Below, piece after piece: positions 1 to 7,415 of a stretch of DNA of 64,000 nt. This stretch comes from Shimia sp. CNT1-13L.2. Its GTDB lineage: Bacteria; Pseudomonadota; Alphaproteobacteria; Rhodobacterales; Rhodobacteraceae. The notes under the pieces were generated by a model. That model did not search any database. It was not told the DNA's origin and worked only from the letters and a program-made list of their open reading frames with translations. Numbering within the stretch: the stretch's first letter is position 1; each line of letters starts with the position of its first letter. Position numbers and translations under genes: made by a program. The stretch spans positions 310,001 through 374,000 of the forward strand of contig NZ_JANDJO010000001.1 in assembly GCF_024331145.1 (NCBI RefSeq), given 5' to 3'.

Positions 1-40
1 CGCGGCAACGCTTTACGGACTGCTCTACCTGCTGGGCTGA
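1..40 (+). CDS. C-terminal end of a truncated plus-strand gene
   Basis: The frame ending in TGA at 38-40 reads ATLYGLLYLLG and stop, a hydrophobic tail typical of the last membrane segment of an integral membrane protein. The stop directly abuts the stop of the convergent lipoprotein gene. Too little is present to name a family, and it may be a chance open frame. Confidence 0.4.
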   Translation, partial: AATLYGLLYLLG

Positions 41-697
41 TTACTCGGCCGCTTCGGCCTCTGCCTTGCGACGCGCGCGGGTCTCGGCCACGCGCTGCGC
101 ATTATAAGCCTCAAGCACCTTCGACTTGTCGTCGCCGTCGTATTCAAACAACTCGCGCGTCACCGGCCCCTTGCGGGCAAAGGCTTCCTCAAGTTTGCGG
201 GGATAGTAGGACGAAGGCATATCCTCGAACCCCGGCACGCCGCGCAACAACTCGGCCGTGCTCAGGGCGCAGGTCGCCTGCGGCTGCGCACCCATCGCCT
301 GCGCCCGGCGCAATGCGATCTCGGCCACCTCGGGCGATACATCCAGTTCCTGAATGATCACGTGATAGGTCTCTCGCGCATGAAAGCGCGTGTAGACGTC
401 CACCATCGCGGGCGTCATGCCATAAACCACATCCCCGCGCGACACGATGGTATCGGCCCGAAAGCTCCCCGCGGGGTCCCAGGCAACACGCTGCGATGCG
501 TTGATGAGAAGAGAAGTATGTGCGCCCGCCCCGGTGTCATTCGACACCATGGTGTAAAGGGTCAGGCGCGTGGGGCCATCGTGTACATAGGCCACGTCGG
601 CCACGTTCAGATCCACGCCGGAGTCTTCGTTAACTGCGCAGGCGGCCAGAAACCCGACCGCCGCCAACGCCATACAAAGGCGAACCACTCGAAACAT
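41..697 (-). CDS. Lipoprotein, possible permuted NlpC/P60-like fold
   Basis: 218 aa. The N-terminus is a lipoprotein signal peptide with lipobox LAAC, lipidated Cys at residue 20, so the protein is probably anchored in the outer or inner membrane facing the periplasm. The mature part contains GAHTSLLI (His60), GDVVYG near 88-93 and ATCALSTAELL (Cys143). That His-then-Cys order resembles circularly permuted papain-like (NlpC/P60 superfamily) domains that cleave amide or thioester bonds. This is inference from motif arrangement only. The last 15 residues are highly charged (Arg/Glu/Ala rich). It lies just downstream of the oxidase subunit IV gene on the same strand. No specific family recognised. 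Confidence 0.75.
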   Translation of the reverse strand: MFRVVRLCMALAAVGFLAACAVNEDSGVDLNVADVAYVHDGPTRLTLYTMVSNDTGAGAHTSLLINASQRVAWDPAGSFRADTIVSRGDVVYGMTPAMVDVYTRFHARETYHVIIQELDVSPEVAEIALRRAQAMGAQPQATCALSTAELLRGVPGFEDMPSSYYPRKLEEAFARKGPVTRELFEYDGDDKSKVLEAYNAQRVAETRARRKAEAEAAE

Positions 698-731
698 GAG
701 ATACCCCCGGAAAGGGAAAAAACGGATCAGA

Positions 732-866
732 TCAGCCGTTGACCAGCGCCATGAAGATCAGGATCCCGATCGACACGCCTGCCACCCAGGTCGAAGCCTT
801 GATGAAGCCGGCAAAGGTTTTTTCCTGAACGTCGATGTTCATCGAGCCGTGTTTGTGATCAGCCAT
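732..866 (-). CDS. aa3-type cytochrome c oxidase subunit IV
   Basis: 44 aa; starts MADHKHGSMNIDVQEKTF and continues into one transmembrane helix (about residues 22-42: FIKAS.TWVAGVSIGILIFMALV). This matches the small single-helix subunit IV found with bacterial aa3 oxidases in Rhodobacterales and Paracoccus, where it packs against the catalytic subunits of the respiratory complex in the inner membrane. The ATG at 866 is preceded by GAGGAA at a good distance. The gene stands alone, away from ctaCDE, as is common for this subunit. The family assignment comes from size, the polar N-terminus and the helix position. Confidence 0.8.
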   Translation of the reverse strand: MADHKHGSMNIDVQEKTFAGFIKASTWVAGVSIGILIFMALVNG

Positions 867-950
867 TTCGCGTTTCCTCAGCAAATCGTGTTTTTTAGCT
901 GGATAGCGGATTCGATCCGCCCTGTCACCACGTCAATGCGGCGCAGGCTG

Positions 951-1427
951 TCAGAACGCCAACCCACCGTGACTTCCTGCCGTCGCAACCAGCACGGTGA
1001 CGAGGCTCAGGGTCAAAAGCACCCAATGCATGCGCTGGATGATGCGGAACGTGCCTTCCGGATCGGACTTGGACCGTTCGTGAAACCAGCGATGCAGGAA
1101 CAGGGGCTCGGCCACGAACAGCATCACCGAAAACACCAGCCAGACCAGCACCATCAGGTGCATCCAGAAATACTCCAGATCAATGAACCGGTACCAAAGC
1201 CCCCAGTGATGCACAAGGAAAAGCCCCGAAAGCCCCACAAGCAGGGTCGTCCCCCGCGCCTGCCAGGCAAACCGCCCCTCAATCGCCTCAAAGAACGCCA
1301 CCCGTTCAGCCGGATCTTTCATGCGCCGCACCGAAGGCAAGAGAACCGTCGTCACGAATCCCACACCACCGATCCAGAGCACCACACCCAGAACATGCAG
1401 GGCCCGCGCAATCGCTGCTTCTTCCAT
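951..1427 (-). CDS. CopD-like four-helix membrane protein
   Basis: 158 aa with about four transmembrane helices (residues near 8-28, 58-78, 88-108 and 133-152). The opening HVLGVVLWIGGVGFV is typical of CopD/DUF2269-like membrane proteins, where the early His and the WIGG turn recur. Further membrane-adjacent His residues occur in LVHHWGL and MHLMV, which could bind heme or copper. The start ATG at 1427 has AAGGGGA upstream. It lies between a DUF6173-like gene and oxidase subunit IV, so a link to oxidase copper or heme handling is possible but unproven. The exact family is uncertain. Confidence 0.65.
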   Translation of the reverse strand: MEEAAIARALHVLGVVLWIGGVGFVTTVLLPSVRRMKDPAERVAFFEAIEGRFAWQARGTTLLVGLSGLFLVHHWGLWYRFIDLEYFWMHLMVLVWLVFSVMLFVAEPLFLHRWFHERSKSDPEGTFRIIQRMHWVLLTLSLVTVLVATAGSHGGLAF

Positions 1428-1492
1428 TGCTGTTGTCCCCTTGAAACGCGAGGCAGCACAGGGCGGCGCCCGCCCCCCTGTGCCAGAAAGGC

Positions 1493-1951
1493 CTAGTTCC
1501 CGACCTTGCCCAAATCGGCCGCCAGACGGAACCCGATGCGGTTCGGCTGGTCCCGTTCCACCTGTTTCGGCAGGGCGCGCAGCATCACCGAAAGCTGGCT
1601 GACGTGCTGCACCAGCTGGGTTTTGATGCCCGAGGAATCAGTGCCGTAAAACGTCACCATGTCCGGATCGAAAAAGCCCATGCCCTCGATCCGCAGAACA
1701 CCGGCATCCCCGCCGGTGAACCCCATCGCGACCTCGTGCTCGTTGTCGAGCTGTTCTTCGAAGTTCTGGATGTAGAGGATCAGGCGTTCATAGGCCCATT
1801 CCGCCGGGCTCTTCTGGGCCACCGGTGTCTTGGCCACCGCCTCGGGAACATCCTTGCAGGGCTCCACATTCGGATCTGCATGTACCTCATGGCGGCGCGG
1901 CAGCGCAGCAGCTTCGGCCGCTTCTGCCGACGTTTCGATCTCGTCACCCAT
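1493..1951 (-). CDS. DUF6173-like hypothetical protein
   Basis: 152 aa from the ATG at 1951; a GTG at 1957 would add two residues but leaves too short a gap to the AAGGG ribosome site. No signal peptide or membrane helix. The first 45 residues are acidic, Ala/Glu rich and probably disordered. The rest is a compact domain containing EWAYERLILYIQNFEEQL, then a strand-rich stretch on an 'effect on field of view' pattern (GFTGGDAGVLRIEGMGFFDPDMVTFYG). I recognise it as a conserved hypothetical of Rhodobacterales close to DUF6173. Function unknown. It follows the MBL hydrolase gene by a few bases, so co-expression is likely. Confidence 0.65.
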   Translation of the reverse strand: MGDEIETSAEAAEAAALPRRHEVHADPNVEPCKDVPEAVAKTPVAQKSPAEWAYERLILYIQNFEEQLDNEHEVAMGFTGGDAGVLRIEGMGFFDPDMVTFYGTDSSGIKTQLVQHVSQLSVMLRALPKQVERDQPNRIGFRLAADLGKVGN

Positions 1952-1957
1952 GGTCAC

Positions 1958-3004
1958 TCACCCTTTTCGTTGCCAGAGCCACGCACCGTCTTCGCGTTTG
2001 GTGCGCGTTACCTCCCCAACATGATACAGATGATTAAGGTGGGCAATCGCTTCGACAAGCGCCAGCCCATAGGCCGCGCCCTCGATGTTGCGCTTGAAGA
2101 TCGGCAGGAAACACTCGCCCCCGGTCTTCGGCGTCTCAAGATGATCCCGCAGCCGGTCCAGCGCACCGTGGTGGTTCTCGATCAACTGGCGCATCCGCAT
2201 CGGCAGCCCTGTAAAAGGTACTTTGTGACCGCCCAGAACAAGATGGTCGTTCCGCGCGTATTGCGAGAGGCGCTCACAGGATTCCATCCAGTCGCCGACC
2301 GGATCGGCATCCGGTTCCGTGGCATAAACCCCGATATTCGAGCTGATCGAAGGCAGGATCTGATCACCCGCCATCACGAGATTGTCATCCCGGCTCCAGA
2401 ACGTGAGATGCTCGGGCGCATGGCCGTTGCCGACATGCACGTCCCAGTCACGGCCACCGATTCGCACAACGTCCCCTTCCTTGAGACGCTTGAACCCCAC
2501 CGGCATGGGGTCGACAACATCCGCAAAGTTAAAGGGCCGCTCGCTGGCACGCTCCCGGTAATAGTCCTCGTCCATGCCACAGGCCCTGTAAAAGGCCATG
2601 GTTTCCTGCGTCGGCACCGCCTGTTCGTCCAACTGCAACATCCGCGCAAACAGCCACGCGGTGCGCGATGTCCAAAGCGACGCGCCGTGTTCGGTCTGGA
2701 ACCACCCGGCAAGGCCCACATGATCCGGGTGGTGATGCGTCACGATCACCCGCGTCACCGGCTTGCCAGCCAAAGGCCCCGCCAACAGCTTGCCCCAGAT
2801 CGCCTTGCTGCGTTTCGAGGCAAAACCGGTGTCGACGATGGTCCAGCCATCGCCGTCATCCAGCGCATAGATGTTCACATGATCCAGCGCCAGCGGCAGC
2901 GGGAGGCGCATCCACAGCACCCCCTCGGCCACCTCGATGGCCTCACCTTCTGCCGGGGGCGTCTCCCACGGATAGCGGATACCGTTCACCACGGCGTCCT
3001 TCAC
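1958..3004 (-). CDS. MBL-fold metallo-hydrolase
   Basis: 348 aa. The metal-binding signature VTHHHPDHVGL (His90-His95) is the HxHxDH motif of the metallo-beta-lactamase fold. A following GNGHAPEHL supplies the next His and GDQIL the bridging Asp. The C-terminal roughly 100 residues contain VLGGHKVPF (last metal His) and a helical region as in the MBL/winged-helix type hydrolases of alphaproteobacteria. Likely a cytosolic thioester or phosphoester hydrolase; substrate unknown. Its start overlaps the stop of the upstream acyl-CoA dehydrogenase gene by ATGA, suggesting translational coupling and possibly an acyl-thioester-related role. Confidence 0.85.
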   Translation of the reverse strand: MKDAVVNGIRYPWETPPAEGEAIEVAEGVLWMRLPLPLALDHVNIYALDDGDGWTIVDTGFASKRSKAIWGKLLAGPLAGKPVTRVIVTHHHPDHVGLAGWFQTEHGASLWTSRTAWLFARMLQLDEQAVPTQETMAFYRACGMDEDYYRERASERPFNFADVVDPMPVGFKRLKEGDVVRIGGRDWDVHVGNGHAPEHLTFWSRDDNLVMAGDQILPSISSNIGVYATEPDADPVGDWMESCERLSQYARNDHLVLGGHKVPFTGLPMRMRQLIENHHGALDRLRDHLETPKTGGECFLPIFKRNIEGAAYGLALVEAIAHLNHLYHVGEVTRTKREDGAWLWQRKG

Positions 3005-4719
3005 GCCACCAGCTCGTCAGCGCTCAGCGCATAAAGGTCTTCCGCCCCACGCACAGCATGTGCCAGCAGACCCGCATGTTCCGGCAGCAGGCGGGTGATA
3101 TAGAACCGCGCCAGCTTGGTGCGCGCGCCGTATGCGCCCTCACCCATGGCCGCCTTCAGATGGAAATGTGCGCCCAGCACGCGGGCAAACCCCTTGAGGA
3201 ACGGCACCGCACCGGCAAAACGGTCATTCAGGTTCTCCTGCGCAACCAGCCACTCGGTGGTCTCGCGCAGCGTTTCAGTGGCTTCCCAGACCGGCTCGGC
3301 CAGCTCCGGCAATGTCGACCGCGCCGCTTCCGCATTGGCCTCGATCTCTTCGAGGATCGCATAGGCCGCTTCGCCGCCATCCATCAGCTTGCGCGCCACA
3401 AGGTCCATCGCCTGAATGCCGTTGGTGCCCTCGTAGATCGCGGTCACGCGCACGTCCTTGGAATACTGCGCCGCACCGGTTTCCTCGATGAACCCCATGC
3501 CACCATGCACCTGAACACCCATCTCCGAAACCGAAATGCCCGTGTCGGTGCCAAAGGCCTTGGTGATCGGTGTCAGGAACGCCGCGCGCGCCTTCCAGTC
3601 CTTGTCACCGGTCGCCGTACCCATGTCGATCGCAACCGCACAGGACAGCGCAATCGCCCGCGCCGCGAAGATATCCGCTTTCATCGTGGTCAGCATCCGG
3701 CGCACGTCGGCATGATCCATGATCGTGCCGGTGCCATCAGCAATCGGCGACCGGCCCTGCTTGCGCTCCTGGGCGTAGGCCAAGGCGTGCTGGAACGCCC
3801 CTTCCGCGGCCCCGATGCCCTGACAGCCAACGCCAAGGCGCGCGTTGTTCATCATGGTGAACATGGCGCGCATCCCGTCATGCGCCTCACCAATCAACCA
3901 GCCCTGCGCCCCGTCGAACTGCATCACGGCAGTCGGCGAACCATGCAGGCCCATCTTCTCCTCGAGGCTCACCACCTTGAGAGTGTTGGCCACACCGGGT
4001 TCACCGTTCTCGTCCGGAATATACTTCGGCACGATGAACAGGCTGATGCCCTTGGTGCCCGGCACCCCGTCCGGCAGGCGCGCCAGAACCAGGTGGCAGA
4101 CATTGCCAGTAAAGTCGTTGTCGCCCCAGGAGATGAAAATCTTCTGACCCGTCACCGCGTAAGAGCCATCGCCATTCGGCTCGGCTTTCGAGCGCAACGC
4201 CCCCACGTCAGACCCGGCCGACGGCTCGGTCAGGTTCATCGTCCCCGACCATTCCCCCGACACCAGCTTGGGCAGGTAGATCGCCTTGATCTCGTCGCTT
4301 GCATGGTGCTCCAGCGCCTCGATCTGGCCCTGCGTCATCAGCGGGTTCAACTGCAGCGACAGGCAGGCCGCCGACATCATCTCGTTGACCGCCGTGGTGA
4401 TCGTGTGCGGCAGCCCCATGCCACCGTACTCGGGGTCCGCGCTGGTCGAGATCCAGCCCCCTTCGGCGATCTGGCCATAGGCTTCAGCAAAGCCCGGCGA
4501 GGTGCGCACGACACCGTTTTCCAGAACCGCGCCCTGTTCGTCGCCGCTGCGCTGCACCGGATGCATGACCTCTTCACACATGCGCCCGGCTTCGATCAGG
4601 ATCGCATCAACCACGTCACTGTCAGCTTCGGCAAAACGCTCGGTGGCTGTCACCTGACCAAGGTCGACGACATGCTCGAACAGGAATTGATAGTCCGGGA
4701 CGGGGGCGCGATAGGGCAT
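3001..4719 (-). CDS. Acyl-CoA dehydrogenase, DmdC-like
   Basis: 572 aa from the ATG at 4719 (MPYRAPVPDYQFLFEHV), preceded by GGAGAG; a longer open frame upstream is not needed. Length and N-terminus match the long acyl-CoA dehydrogenase subgroup that includes 3-methylmercaptopropionyl-CoA dehydrogenase (DmdC) of the DMSP demethylation pathway. FAD- and substrate-binding segments are visible: MNLTEPSAGSDVG, KIFISWGDND, and IYEGTNGIQAMDL with the probable catalytic Glu. A C-terminal domain of about 130 residues is typical of this subgroup. Roseobacters carry several paralogs, so the substrate could be MMPA-CoA or another medium or branched acyl-CoA. Coupled to the MBL hydrolase by a 4-bp overlap. 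Confidence 0.85.
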   Translation of the reverse strand: MPYRAPVPDYQFLFEHVVDLGQVTATERFAEADSDVVDAILIEAGRMCEEVMHPVQRSGDEQGAVLENGVVRTSPGFAEAYGQIAEGGWISTSADPEYGGMGLPHTITTAVNEMMSAACLSLQLNPLMTQGQIEALEHHASDEIKAIYLPKLVSGEWSGTMNLTEPSAGSDVGALRSKAEPNGDGSYAVTGQKIFISWGDNDFTGNVCHLVLARLPDGVPGTKGISLFIVPKYIPDENGEPGVANTLKVVSLEEKMGLHGSPTAVMQFDGAQGWLIGEAHDGMRAMFTMMNNARLGVGCQGIGAAEGAFQHALAYAQERKQGRSPIADGTGTIMDHADVRRMLTTMKADIFAARAIALSCAVAIDMGTATGDKDWKARAAFLTPITKAFGTDTGISVSEMGVQVHGGMGFIEETGAAQYSKDVRVTAIYEGTNGIQAMDLVARKLMDGGEAAYAILEEIEANAEAARSTLPELAEPVWEATETLRETTEWLVAQENLNDRFAGAVPFLKGFARVLGAHFHLKAAMGEGAYGARTKLARFYITRLLPEHAGLLAHAVRGAEDLYALSADELVA

Positions 4720-4832
4720 GGCACTCTCCAAAAGTTGCGGCTTGGCTTTAAGTTTCGGCGCTTGTATGCAGGTTTGCGCCCTACGGTACAGGGTACCAAT
4801 TGTCCTATCAAAGAAGAACGCAGCGTCACGGG

Positions 4833-5792
4833 ATGGCCGCCTTGGAAACAGCAAAACTCTTGCCCGATGCAGGCGGATACATCCGCGCCAGCGCCATCCT
4901 CGCCGAGGGCGGCCTCGTCGCCTTCCCGACCGAGACGGTCTATGGCCTCGGCGGCGATGCCCGCAACGACATGGCCGTCGCCCGTATCTTCGAGGCCAAG
5001 GGACGCCCCCGTTTCAACCCGCTAATCGTACATGTCGACTCGGTGGAGACCGCCAAACGCTATGTCGAATGGAGCGAAACCGCCGATCGCGTGGCCTCGG
5101 CCTTCTGGCCCGGCCCGCTCACCATGGTGCTGCCGATCCGCCACGACACCGGCCTGTCCCCGCTGGTCACCGCCGAATTGCCCACGCTGGCCATCCGCGT
5201 GCCCGAACACCCGGTCGCCCGCGCCCTTCTCGCGGAATTCGACGGCCCCGTCGCCGCCCCGTCGGCCAACCCTTCCGGCAAGATCAGCCCGACCACGGCC
5301 GAACATGTCGACAAGGGCCTCTCCGGCCGGATCGACGCCATCCTTGATGGCGGTGCCTGCGGCGTTGGCCTCGAATCCACCATCCTCGGCCTTGCCGGCA
5401 CCCCAGCCCTGCTGCGCCCCGGCGGCCTGCCGGTCGAAGCCCTGGAACAGGCCCTTGGCGCAGAGCTTGCGATCCACCAGTCCGGCGATCCCCTCACCGC
5501 ACCCGGCCAGATGACCTCGCACTATGCGCCCGGCGCCTCGATACGTCTCAATGCCACCACGTTGAACGCAGGCGAAATGCTGCTCGGCTTCGGCCCAGTC
5601 GAACCAGTCGAGGCCACCATGAACCTCTCCCCGGCGGGCGACCTGACCGAAGCCGCCGCCAACCTGTTCCACCATCTGCATGCCATGGATGCGCTTGGCC
5701 CTGAGACCATCGCCGTCTCGCCAATCCCGGATCACGGCCTCGGCCGCGCCATCAACGATCGCCTGCGCCGCGCCGCTGCGCCACGTCCCTGA
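4833..5792 (+). CDS. tsaC: L-threonylcarbamoyladenylate synthase (Sua5/TsaC)
   Basis: 319 aa from the ATG at 4833; a TTG at 4800 is in frame but would add an atypical basic extension. The enzyme makes threonylcarbamoyl-AMP from Thr, bicarbonate and ATP for t6A37 modification of tRNAs. The YrdC-type domain spans about residues 10-205, with FPTETVYGLGGDA, the RPRFNPLIVHV motif and SANPSGK. A C-terminal domain of about 100 residues (ending near 319) is the Sua5 extension absent from short TsaC. Divergent from the DmdC-like gene and convergent with yqgE. Housekeeping function. Confidence 0.93.
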   Translation: MAALETAKLLPDAGGYIRASAILAEGGLVAFPTETVYGLGGDARNDMAVARIFEAKGRPRFNPLIVHVDSVETAKRYVEWSETADRVASAFWPGPLTMVLPIRHDTGLSPLVTAELPTLAIRVPEHPVARALLAEFDGPVAAPSANPSGKISPTTAEHVDKGLSGRIDAILDGGACGVGLESTILGLAGTPALLRPGGLPVEALEQALGAELAIHQSGDPLTAPGQMTSHYAPGASIRLNATTLNAGEMLLGFGPVEPVEATMNLSPAGDLTEAAANLFHHLHAMDALGPETIAVSPIPDHGLGRAINDRLRRAAAPRP

Positions 5793-5804
5793 TCTTCATC
5801 GCAC

Positions 5805-5859
5805 GAAAAATACTCTGGGGGTGAACGGGCCGCAGGCCCGAGAGGGGGCAACGCCCCCC
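5805..5859 (+). repeat. Dispersed intergenic repeat, copy 1
   Basis: The segment reads AAAAATACTCTGGGGGTGAA, then GGGCC-gca-GGCCC and GGGGGC-aac-GCCCCC hairpins. It fills the gap between the convergent tsaC and yqgE genes. The same architecture recurs at 14412-14471 and 36511-36587, and in a related form at 27661-27712. It may also act as a bidirectional terminator. Confidence 0.75.
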
Positions 5860-5868
5860 AAGCCCATC

Positions 5869-6447
5869 TCAGGCGTGTCCCGCCGTATCCGACAACAGCA
5901 TCGGGTCGATCCCGAGATCCTTCATCGCATCGCTCCAGATCTCGCCATCGGCGGCCCCGAAAATCAACTGCTGCGAGGGATTACCAATCAGCCAGCCATT
6001 GGCCGCGATCTCCCCCTCAAGCTGCCCCGGCCCCCAGCCGCTATAGCCCAGCGCCACCAGCGCCGCTTCGGGACCATCCCCGCTGGCAATATCCTCCAGC
6101 ACGTCCAGCGTGGCCGTCATCGAAAAGGCGTCATTCACCTTCAAGGTCGAAATCTCGGAATTATAGTCCGGTGTATGCAGCACGAATCCCCGGCCCGTCT
6201 CGACCGGACCGCCAAAATACAGCCCAGCATCCCCGTCATCCGCCGCCATCTTGATCGAAAGCTGCTCCATCAGGTCCTTGAGACCCATCTGCGCCAGCGG
6301 TTTGTTGACGATCAGGCCCATCGCCCCATCCGAACTGTAGGCGCATAACAAAACCACAGAATTCATGAAACGCGGATCTCCCATGCCCGGCATGGCGATC
6401 AGGATTTTTCCCGTAAGGTCCATCTGTGCTTCAGGTTTTTCGCTCAA
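5869..6447 (-). CDS. yqgE: YqgE/AlgH family protein
   Basis: 192 aa if translated from the TTG at 6447, which has GAGAGG six bases upstream; the ATG at 6423 (MDLTGKILIAMPGMGD) would give 184 aa but has a poor ribosome site. Family hallmarks are visible: LIAMPGMGDPRF, SSDGAMGLIVNKPL, GGPVETGRGFVLH, GYSGWGPGQLEGE and NGWLIG. YqgE/AlgH (UPF0301) is a conserved cytosolic protein of unresolved biochemical function linked to regulation. Convergent with tsaC and divergent from the DsbD N-domain-like gene. Confidence 0.92.
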   Translation of the reverse strand: MSEKPEAQMDLTGKILIAMPGMGDPRFMNSVVLLCAYSSDGAMGLIVNKPLAQMGLKDLMEQLSIKMAADDGDAGLYFGGPVETGRGFVLHTPDYNSEISTLKVNDAFSMTATLDVLEDIASGDGPEAALVALGYSGWGPGQLEGEIAANGWLIGNPSQQLIFGAADGEIWSDAMKDLGIDPMLLSDTAGHA

Positions 6448-6601
6448 GGTGCGCCTCTCCCTTTCCCTTCCAAGATGCGCCTCTCCCCCCGTCTCTGCAA
6501 GCCCCGCGTGCATAAAATCCACCCGGATGTTACAGAGATCACGTATTTCCTCGCCCGAATGTGAGTTGGCAACCGCCCCGTCATCCCCCAAGTAAAGAGT
6601 C

Positions 6602-7408
6602 ATGAAACTACCTGCCCTTTTCCTCGCTCTGGGAACCTCCCTTGCTGCCGTCACCGCTCAGGCGCAATCCTTCGACCGCGTCGTGCAGGCCGAAGTGCTG
6701 CCCGGCTGGCGCACCGAAAGCGGAGACCACATGGCCGCCCTGCGCATCACCCTCAATCCGGGGTGGAAAACCTACTGGCGCGCGCCGGGCGATGCGGGCA
6801 TCCCCCCGCTTCTGGACTGGAGCGGGTCAGGCAACCTCGAAAGCGCCGAGGTGACATGGCCCACCCCCGAGGTCTTCTCGCAGAACGGCATGCGCTCGAT
6901 CGGCTATACCGAAGAACTGGTCCTGCCGGTGCGCATCGATCCGCGCCGCGATGGCAAGGCCGTGCGCCTCAAGGCCACGCTCGACATCGGTGTCTGCCGC
7001 GACATCTGCGTGCCACAGCGCCTGCGCGTCTCGGCCAAGCTGACACCGGATCTCGTCAAGCGCGATCCCAAGATCACCGCCGCCATCGCCAATCGCCCCT
7101 TCTCGGCGGAGGAGGCCGGCGTCAAGGACGTCACCTGCCGCATTTCTCCCATCGAAGACGGGCTGCGCGTGACTGCGCGTATCAAGATGCCAAGCGCCGG
7201 TGCGCCCGAAATCGCCGTGATGGAAACCGGCAACCCGCGTCTCTGGGTGGCCGAGGGCAAGACCCACCGCGAAGGCAACACGCTGGTCACCCAGACTGAA
7301 GTGCTGCACGGCAACGCAGAGCCCTTCATGGTGGATCGCTCCGCCCTGCGCTTCACGGTTTTGGGCCAAAAACACGCGGTCGACATTTCCGGCTGCAAAC
7401 CGGGCTGA
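6602..7408 (+). CDS. DsbD N-terminal domain-like secreted protein
   Basis: 268 aa with a Sec signal peptide (MKLPALFLALGTSLAAVTAQAQS). The mature protein resembles the periplasmic N-terminal domain of DsbD (DsbD_N/DsbDalpha), including GWKTYWRAPGDAGIPP, the WPTPEVF segment and GVCRDICVPQ with a Cys-x3-Cys pair. In DsbD this domain passes electrons to periplasmic Dsb partners. Here the transmembrane and thioredoxin domains are absent, so it is either a stand-alone redox carrier or a partner of a CcdA-type protein encoded elsewhere. Divergent from yqgE and convergent with the RND pump gene. Confidence 0.85.
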   Translation: MKLPALFLALGTSLAAVTAQAQSFDRVVQAEVLPGWRTESGDHMAALRITLNPGWKTYWRAPGDAGIPPLLDWSGSGNLESAEVTWPTPEVFSQNGMRSIGYTEELVLPVRIDPRRDGKAVRLKATLDIGVCRDICVPQRLRVSAKLTPDLVKRDPKITAAIANRPFSAEEAGVKDVTCRISPIEDGLRVTARIKMPSAGAPEIAVMETGNPRLWVAEGKTHREGNTLVTQTEVLHGNAEPFMVDRSALRFTVLGQKHAVDISGCKPG

Positions 7409-7415
7409 TCCTCTC

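Noticed and set aside
2668-5025. A 785-codon plus-strand open frame opposite the DmdC-like gene
   Set aside because: Arg/His-rich shadow of the acyl-CoA dehydrogenase; no ribosome site or recognisable motif.
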